From an uncultured Anaerolineales bacterium (GTDB taxonomy: Bacteria; Chloroflexota; Anaerolineae; Anaerolineales; UBA11657), in assembly GCA_913031335.1 (NCBI GenBank), contig CAJWGI010000043.1, positions 1 through 8,481 on the forward strand: a DNA stretch of 8,481 nucleotides, read 5' to 3'. Below, one piece after another: positions 1 through 4,862 of this stretch. The number at the start of each line of letters is the position of its first letter. The first letter of the stretch is position 1. The position numbers and the translations under genes are program-made. The notes beneath the pieces are model-generated. The model did no database searches and was not told where the DNA came from. It saw only the letters and a list, made by a program, of their open reading frames with translations.

Positions 1-239
1 AGCTGCTGCAAGTGACCTCCGTGGAGGTGAACAGCCTGCACCACCAGGCCTGCCGCGAAGTCGCACCCGAAATGAGGCAGGTGGCCATCGCACCCGACGG
101 CATAGTGGAAGCGGCCGAAATCCCCAATCATCCATACGCGGTGGGGGTGCAATGGCACCCGGAGTGGATTCAAGACACCCCCGACCAGCGGGGACTGTTC
201 GCCGGGCTAGTGAACGCCTGCGGCAACGGCCACATCTAG
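1..239 (+). CDS. C-terminal part of a peptidase C26 / gamma-glutamyl-GABA hydrolase-like class I glutamine amidotransferase (5' end outside window)
   Basis: The reading frame is open from base 3 to the TAG at 237-239, giving 78 codons, so only the last third of a protein of usually about 240-260 residues is present. Two family signatures are visible: NSLHHQ, and VQWHPEW, whose His and Glu are the second and third members of the class I amidotransferase Cys-His-Glu triad. The nucleophile-elbow cysteine lies upstream of the window. In the PuuD/C26 family these cytoplasmic enzymes hydrolyse gamma-glutamyl amide bonds, for example gamma-glutamyl-GABA in putrescine degradation; the substrate here is unknown. 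The order 'SLHHQ, then a PDG-(V/I)-EA segment, then GVQWHPE' fits C26 better than GuaA, PabA or CarA. The murI remnant follows 30 bases downstream on the same strand, so the two may once have been co-transcribed. Confidence 0.85.
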   Translation, partial: LLQVTSVEVNSLHHQACREVAPEMRQVAIAPDGIVEAAEIPNHPYAVGVQWHPEWIQDTPDQRGLFAGLVNACGNGHI

Positions 240-269
240 CCGCGTGTCCGCACCGCCACGTACCCCGCG

Positions 270-929
270 GTGGGCGATAGCCAGAGCAACCAAGCCGCAA
301 ACGATGCCCCGGTGGGCGTCTTTGATTCCGGGCTGGGCGGGTTATGCGTGCTGCGCGAGATACGCCGGCGCGCCCCTGCCGAACGCTTGTTGCATCTGGC
401 CGACCACGCGCACTTGCCCTACGGCACGCGCCCGCTGCAGGACGTGCGCACGGTAGGCGTGCTGGCCACCGAGGCCACTTTTTAGGGCAATCTCTTTTCA
501 AGGCTGCTCGAGCGCTTCGTTCGCGACGCCGCCGTGCTAACGCAGACGTGCCCGGGGCTAGTGGAACTGGTGGAGAAAGGCGAGCGCGACTCCGCCCGCG
601 CCAGCGCGTTGCTGCTGCGCTATGTGCAGCCGCTGCTGGAACGCGGCGTGGACACGCTCGTACTCAGCTGCACACACTACTCGTTTCTGAAAAAGCAACT
701 GCAGCATGTGGCCGGCCCTGGCGTCACCATCATCGACCCGGCGCCGGCTATCGCAGAGCAGGTCATACGTGTGCTTTCCGCAAATGGGCTGACCCGCAGC
801 GCACCCGCGGAAACCGCCGCGCCCATCGTGGTCTGCACCACCGACCGCTCACTGAAGGCACGGGTTTCCGCGCAGGCGCAGGCGCTGCTGGATGAGCCGG
901 TACAAGTACGGGCGGTGAAATTAACCTAG
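270..929 (+). pseudogene. murI: Glutamate racemase pseudogene (internal in-frame deletion plus amber codon)
   Basis: Glutamate racemase makes D-glutamate for peptidoglycan. The N-terminal part has GVFDSGLGG (the family's catalytic Asp is in FDSG), LADHAHLPYG and PLQDVR. The C-terminal part has VLTQTCPGLVELVEKG and VDTLVLSCTHY, which holds the second catalytic Cys and an active-site His. Both parts are in one frame. However, PLQDVR runs straight into VGVLATEATF, whereas family members have about 60 residues between them, including the ACNTA motif with the first catalytic Cys. That block is absent. At 483-485 a TAG stands where relatives typically have Gln (ATFQG), consistent with a single CAG to TAG change. 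The frame resumes at once and reads to the TAG at 927-929. The frame has 218 sense codons, compared with about 265 normally. The GTG at 270 is the likeliest original start; its ribosome site is weak. With a catalytic residue missing and a stop inside, no active racemase is expected. Confidence 0.9.
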
Positions 930-944
930 CACCAGACCGAGATA

Positions 945-1523
945 GTGAGAGCAACTGATTCCCCAGTAGCAATTTGCCGCGCGAAAAACAGAAATGCGGA
1001 CTCGCGATTTGCTAACCGGAGCGGGGCCGACTTGCGCGAGGCCGATCTAACCCAGGCCGACCTACGTCTCGCCACGCTCATCGGGGCCATCCTTACAAGT
1101 GCGAACCAGAGCATAGCTGTCCTGTGGGGGACTAAATTGTATGACGCCCCGCGCCGCAGCGGTTCTACGCTAGAGGACGTCATGGTCAGCGCAATCGGAG
1201 TAGCTCCTGAATTTGAAAGTGGAAGGCAGGAAATTGCGAAGGTTGAGAATGAGTTTGCCGTTTATCGTACTTACGAGTGCGCCGATTGTTATGGCATGCC
1301 CAATCTAGGTAAAAAATTGTGCGCTTATGAGGCGGGCGTTGCTGCAGGAGCGTTAGAGGTGAAGTTGGGCAGACCCGTGCGCGTTGTCGAATTCCGCTGC
1401 TGTGCAAACGGTGATCCGTTCGAGGAGCTCGAGGTTTATGTACGGGAAGATCAACCGGGAGCTCAAAATTACATGTCTGAGAGAGTCTATCGGATTCTCA
1501 GATTTACTTTTCGTTTATTCTAG
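945..1523 (+). CDS. Chimeric hypothetical protein: short pentapeptide-repeat stub joined to part of a V4R-like domain
   Basis: The open frame has 192 codons from GTG 945, with no clear ribosome site, to TAG 1521-1523. Residues about 23-67 (1011-1145) read in five-residue steps, including ADLRE, ADLTQ, ADLRL, ATLIG, AILTS and AVLWG: some nine pentapeptides, about two coils of a right-handed beta-helix. From about residue 74 the sequence changes character and resembles the later part of a V4R (4-vinyl reductase, small-molecule/metal-binding) domain: ECADCYGMPN, LCAYEAGVAAGALE, then RCCANGDPF. V4R domains have a cysteine-rich metal site, but the cysteine usually found after the GD motif is replaced here (GDPFEELEV). 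The helices that normally open a V4R domain are missing. It may be a rearrangement product or a decaying gene. A shorter product could start at the ATG at 1182-1184. The function is unknown, and whether it is expressed is doubtful. Confidence 0.5.
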   Translation: MRATDSPVAICRAKNRNADSRFANRSGADLREADLTQADLRLATLIGAILTSANQSIAVLWGTKLYDAPRRSGSTLEDVMVSAIGVAPEFESGRQEIAKVENEFAVYRTYECADCYGMPNLGKKLCAYEAGVAAGALEVKLGRPVRVVEFRCCANGDPFEELEVYVREDQPGAQNYMSERVYRILRFTFRLF

Positions 1524-2680
1524 AGTGGATAGTGTCCGTATTCTTCCACAGCATCAACCATTGCGAGAACATTTTCAGGTGGCACGTCGTCCATGATCGT
1601 ATGCACGGACGCTATCATTAGTCCCCCTCCAGGCCCGAGGATTTCCATCACACGACGAACCTCCTGACGCACTTCTTCGGTGGTGCCATGCGGCAGTACC
1701 TGATGAGTATCAATTCCCCCACAAAAAACTATGTTTCTACCGAACCGTTTCTTCAGTGCGGGCAAATCTGACATTTTCCCAGCAGAAGTTTGAATTGGGT
1801 TGAGGATGTCCACTCCAATTTCAATGAAATCGTCAATGATCGGAACCACATCACCGTCAGTGTGAAAGAAGACCTTGGCTTTAGTACGTTCTTTGATGAA
1901 ACTGATTAAGTCGGCATGGATAGGCTTGAGAATTTCGCGGTACATTTTAGGGGAGACCATCATGCTCTCCTGTGTACCGAGATCATCCCCAATTTTTATT
2001 ATGTCGACGTTGTCACCTAACTCTCTAAGGAAATGTCCCATCAGCGTCTTGCACAGATTGGAGATCTTTTCCAAGAGGGCTCTGGCAAACTCCGGATTCA
2101 TGGCCATGTTCAACAGAAACATCTCCATTCCCTGCATGGCATGGGCACGTTCAAAAGGGAATAGCAGCCAGGGCGTTCCGAGAATGGCGTATTCATTTTG
2201 GGCAGCCAACTGCTCACCCGTCTCTTTAACGTGAGCAATGCGACTGGGATCGTCCATATCTGGCCAGCCTGTGTAGTGTTCTATGTCCTCAAGAGTTGCA
2301 GCGTCGATGATTGGGTGCACACTTGGGTACCAGTAATCTGGTGTTACCTCACTCTGACCACTACCCCAGGAATCGATATAATCACTGTGCGGTTTACGGC
2401 ATTTGTTGCGTTGTAGGACTGAAGTTGGTTCCAGATCCCTGACGCCACGCACATCGCTATGCAGTCGCCGCATGGTTTTCTCGTCAATTCGCGCCGTGCC
2501 GAGTTCAGGCCATTGGTAGATGAAGTCATCAGGAGATTCAACGCCTATGATTTCTTTAACTCCTTTGTAGGGTTTCATCTTGATACCGGTTGCATTACTT
2601 GCCCCAATAACAATGGGTACACGATCCGGCTCTTCATGGTTGATGGCTGCCAACACGCGGTCACGCGATGTCATGGACAT
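1520..2680 (-). CDS. URO-D superfamily protein (uroporphyrinogen decarboxylase-like / corrinoid methyltransferase-like)
   Basis: The 386-residue protein begins SRDRVLAAINHEEPDRVP, typical of the MtaA/CmuA-like branch of the URO-D superfamily (PF01208). The fold ends with VFFHTDGDVVP (His273), IEIGVDILNPIQ, IVFCGGIDTHQVLPHGT (Cys320) and GGGLMIASVHTI. The arginine-rich N-terminal signature of true HemE is absent, so haem synthesis is unlikely. Corrinoid:coenzyme M methyltransferases of this superfamily bind zinc through H-x-C and a later Cys; here the pattern is H273-x-D275 and C320, so metal-dependent methyl transfer is possible but unproven. Length is full and no lesion is seen. The ATG at 2678-2680 is the longest sensible start; a second ATG lies at 2672-2674, and neither has a clear ribosome site. 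The gene starts 5 bases after the stop of the hydrolase remnant and may be read from the promoter at 3129-3157. No corrinoid protein gene is adjacent. The gene is AT-richer than gyrA. Confidence 0.85.
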   Translation of the reverse strand: MSMTSRDRVLAAINHEEPDRVPIVIGASNATGIKMKPYKGVKEIIGVESPDDFIYQWPELGTARIDEKTMRRLHSDVRGVRDLEPTSVLQRNKCRKPHSDYIDSWGSGQSEVTPDYWYPSVHPIIDAATLEDIEHYTGWPDMDDPSRIAHVKETGEQLAAQNEYAILGTPWLLFPFERAHAMQGMEMFLLNMAMNPEFARALLEKISNLCKTLMGHFLRELGDNVDIIKIGDDLGTQESMMVSPKMYREILKPIHADLISFIKERTKAKVFFHTDGDVVPIIDDFIEIGVDILNPIQTSAGKMSDLPALKKRFGRNIVFCGGIDTHQVLPHGTTEEVRQEVRRVMEILGPGGGLMIASVHTIMDDVPPENVLAMVDAVEEYGHYPL

Positions 2681-2685
2681 GGAAG

Positions 2686-3129
2686 TTATCTAGGTGAATA
2701 AAAGAATAAAGTGCAGGTTCCCATCACGCGCCTAAACGCTATAATTCCTTCATTGACGGCGCGCGACAACACATCAGGACCGCCGCGATCAAGTACCATT
2801 AGTGCGACAGACGCCGTAAGATTTCCTCCTGCGCTGCCCCTGCCAATCGCAATCTTTAATAGATTAAACTTAAGTTCTTCTGCCTTTTTGGCTACCCCAC
2901 TCAACCCATTAAAACAATCTTCAACAGCTGCTGAGATTGGGTTTTCAGGTGCAAGTCTGTAATCAACCCCAACTTCCACCGCTCCACCTTCCGAAGCCAT
3001 GAGAAGGGAGCGTGGGTGTTCAGATTCTAAATCCTCGAAAATAAACCCTCCACCATGGAAATTAACATGTGCAGGTATGGAATTTGGGCGTTTCTTCGGC
3101 ATATATATGCGTATCAGTAAGTTTTCGTA
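2686..3129 (-). pseudogene. Alpha/beta-hydrolase (HSL / acetyl esterase type) remnant, truncated at both ends
   Basis: Hydrolases of this class (PF07859, about 300 residues) are cytoplasmic carboxylesterases. The frame from ATG 3100-3102 gives 138 residues. It contains the oxyanion-hole motif FHGGGF (16-20), VDYRLAPENPI (47-56), and IGRGSAGGNL with the presumed nucleophile Ser90, then RGGP (106-109). Recognisable similarity starts before the ATG: codons back to 3129 read YENLLIRIY, as in relatives, and are then cut by a TAA at 3130-3132. After RGGP (about base 2776) the sequence stops resembling the family, and the catalytic Asp and His are never reached. The residue two before the serine is Arg instead of the Gly of the GxSxG elbow. 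The product would be inactive. The stop at 2686-2688 is 5 bases from the URO-D gene's ATG. Confidence 0.8.
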
Positions 3130-3157
3130 TTATAAGTTACCACTCTGAGGTTGACAA
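3129..3157 (-). promoter_or_regulatory. Candidate sigma-70 promoter for the hydrolase remnant / URO-D gene
   Basis: Read on the minus strand, TTGTCA (3152-3157, one mismatch to TTGACA) is followed by a 17-base spacer and a perfect TATAAT (3129-3134). Transcription would start near 3122, about 20 bases before the ATG of the hydrolase remnant, and could continue into the URO-D gene. No ribosome site is visible in the leader. The match is good, but the stretch is AT-rich, so chance is possible. Confidence 0.5.
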
Positions 3158-3443
3158 ACTGGAACGTATCAAGCGAACGTAGAGAGACAAAGCAACGAAC
3201 AGGCGATGCTTGCTGACCCGCTGGGGGCGGGTGTATAGTCGAGGCGGACCTAACCAAGTAATAATCTAGAACCTCCACCACCACAAAACGCCAGCACATC
3301 GCCCACTACGGGACGGTGTAACAAAACCAAGCCATCCTGCAAAGTCTGGCTGTGTATTCTGTCGGACGTGTCAGCATCAGGGATGGGCGCCGCAGCGCAA
3401 TTAGCGACTGGCGCACGGTGGGATGTAACGCCGAAAGCGCACA
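3158..3443. other. Gene-poor stretch without a recognised feature
   Basis: Two short minus-strand open frames occur here (3114-3299, 61 codons; 3250-3486, 78 codons). Neither has a ribosome site or a motif I recognise. I see no RNA gene and no insertion-sequence ends. This is most likely debris between the hydrolase remnant and the gyrA operon. Confidence 0.4.
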
Positions 3444-3481
3444 TATCCCAAACAGGTGTTTTGGGATAAATTTGGGATAAA
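3444..3481. repeat. Inverted repeat plus tandem 11-bp repeat beyond the gyrA operon's 3' end
   Basis: TATCCCAAA (3444-3452) is the exact reverse complement of TTTGGGATA (3460-3468), with a 7-base loop. The right arm lies in an 11-base unit, TTTGGGATAAA, repeated head to tail at 3460-3470 and 3471-3481. The left arm can therefore pair with either copy. The element starts 18 bases past the stop of the Schlafen-like gene in its reading direction. No U-tract follows on either strand, so it is not a classical intrinsic terminator; it could stabilise the 3' end or bind a protein. Confidence 0.7.
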
Positions 3482-3499
3482 TTCAAGGGGTGCAGGCGG

Positions 3500-4858
3500 C
3501 TATTTCAGGATGTAATACGTGCCTTTTTTTGCGCCGATTTTGAGCAGCACGCCCTTGCCCACCAGGTCGGCCAGATCCAGGCGCAGTGTCTCCGAGCTGA
3601 CATCGGGGCACAGCTGCCGATACTCGCGATTGGCGATGCTGCCGCTCTCACGGATATGTGTGAGCGCGCGCATCTGGCGCTCGTTCATGTTGCTTTCCCA
3701 TCTGGGCACAACCTTGCCATCACGGCGGTTCTGCAGTGTCACCGTAAAAGCATGTGGCCGTGCTTTGAAATGCGGCGGCGGATGGCCTTCCTGCACCATC
3801 GTCTCAATCATTCTATCCACGCCCAACCCAAGCTCCTCGATATAACCCCACTGAAACACCCCCGCCACCAAGCGCGGGTTGCGTGAAAAATGCTCCTCCA
3901 CGATGTTATCCACCGTGATGAATCCGGGCAGCCCGCCTGGACTGATGACCTCCATGCGATCGGAAAACATGCGCATCTCTATGCGGCGGCCCCGCAAGCG
4001 GTAGTCCCGATGGCAGACCGCGTTCACCAGCGCCTCGCGCACGGCGAAGGGCGGGTATTCCAACCTTTCCTCCCGCTCCAACCCCTCCACCACTGCCCCA
4101 ACCGACATTTCTTCGTGCACCAGCTGCCATGCGTTTTCGATGATGCGCGCCAGCGGGCCGTTGATTTCCTCGCGGCGGCCATAACCCGCCTGTCCATCAG
4201 AACCGCGCGGATCGGTGCCAATAAACTTAACGAAGACAAGCCCGCTCTGCGGCAGCAACGCCTGCGGTGCAGTCCCGAACAATAGCAGCCCGGCCACCGT
4301 GGGCAGCCCCTGCGCCGTAAGTGCCCCGACTTCCATCAGCACCTCGTCGGCCGTGCCGGAGAGCGGCCGACGTCGGCGCGACTGGCGTTTTTGCAGATAT
4401 TCGGCGACGATTTCTTCGTCCAAATCTGCGCGCGTGGCTCCGGCCACAGCCTCGGATTCGAAATCGCCGGCGGATTTGGTGGCAGCCAGCAGCCTGATCT
4501 GTTCGCCGGTCAGCGGCCGATTCTCAGCACCTGCGCGGATGAGCACACGGCCATCATCCAGAGCGTGCAGCTCGGGGCTGCGCGCCACGCGCACCACGAA
4601 GGCCGGCCCCCCTGCAGCTTCGAATTGCTCCCAGCCGGTCGGAATCACCGGGCGGCAGCGCTGCTCGGCGGCAAGCAGAGCTCCCTCCAGTTCCTCCCCG
4701 TGAATCGGGGCGTCACTTAGCCGACCGGCCTCGTCCACGCCGAGCACAATTGCGCCGCCATCGCTGTTGGCAAACGCGACCATCGCCTCCGCCAGCAATG
4801 TCGGGTCGGCTTCCGGTAGATAGGTAGTCAACGGCTCAGAAAGGAGCAGTTCGTTCAC
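3500..4858 (-). CDS. Schlafen/AlbA_2-like, GHKL-ATPase and winged-helix protein (COG2865-type predicted regulator)
   Basis: The 452-residue protein has three recognisable parts. Residues about 20-125 carry AMVAFANSDGGAIVLGVDE (the AlbA_2/Schlafen core) and VLIRAGAENRPLT. Residues about 270-350 match the HATPase_c_4 domain: VREALVNAVCHRDY (N-box-like, E275/N279), DRMEVISPGGLPG (300-312), SRNPRLVAGVF and YIEELGLGVDRM. Residues about 390-452 form a winged-helix-like tail with an Arg/Ser-rich recognition region. The usual N-terminal Glu-x-(Lys/Arg) strand of AlbA_2 (E-T-L-E-F-K type), linked to nuclease activity in Schlafens, is not visible: the protein begins MNELLLSEPLTTYLPEADP. It looks more like a nucleotide-binding regulator than a nuclease. 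The family is generally called a predicted transcriptional regulator; its true role is unclear. ATG 4856-4858 lies 4 bases after gyrA's stop, which suggests translational coupling. Confidence 0.85.
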   Translation of the reverse strand: MNELLLSEPLTTYLPEADPTLLAEAMVAFANSDGGAIVLGVDEAGRLSDAPIHGEELEGALLAAEQRCRPVIPTGWEQFEAAGGPAFVVRVARSPELHALDDGRVLIRAGAENRPLTGEQIRLLAATKSAGDFESEAVAGATRADLDEEIVAEYLQKRQSRRRRPLSGTADEVLMEVGALTAQGLPTVAGLLLFGTAPQALLPQSGLVFVKFIGTDPRGSDGQAGYGRREEINGPLARIIENAWQLVHEEMSVGAVVEGLEREERLEYPPFAVREALVNAVCHRDYRLRGRRIEMRMFSDRMEVISPGGLPGFITVDNIVEEHFSRNPRLVAGVFQWGYIEELGLGVDRMIETMVQEGHPPPHFKARPHAFTVTLQNRRDGKVVPRWESNMNERQMRALTHIRESGSIANREYRQLCPDVSSETLRLDLADLVGKGVLLKIGAKKGTYYILK

Positions 4859-4862
4859 GCCC

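Noticed and set aside
344..895. A 183-codon plus-strand open frame overlapping murI
   Set aside because: It is an Arg/Ala-rich shadow of the murI frame caused by high GC. The frame carrying recognisable murI motifs is the one interrupted at 483.
1011..1145. Pentapeptide repeats as a Qnr/MfpA-type gyrase protector linked to nearby gyrA, together with MurI, which in some species also binds gyrase
   Set aside because: Only about nine repeats are present, whereas gyrase-binding pentapeptide proteins have about 30-40. murI is broken and 4 kb away. The coincidence is not evidence of a gyrase-control locus.
1520..2680. Uroporphyrinogen decarboxylase HemE
   Set aside because: The N-terminal HemE signature with its conserved arginines is missing and the C-terminal HTDGD / FCGGIDTHQ pattern is that of the methyltransferase-like branch.
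3250..3486. A 78-codon minus-strand open frame between the hydrolase remnant and the gyrA operon
   Set aside because: No motif, no ribosome site, and its 5' end runs through the inverted/tandem repeat; too weak to call a gene.
945..3490. Insertion sequence, integron, phage or CRISPR in the AT-rich segment
   Set aside because: No transposase, integrase, terminal inverted repeats, target duplications or regularly spaced repeats could be found by reading both strands.
3890..4703. Plus-strand open frames opposite the Schlafen-like gene
   Set aside because: The minus-strand frame has clear AlbA_2 and GHKL motifs; the plus frames are low-complexity shadows.
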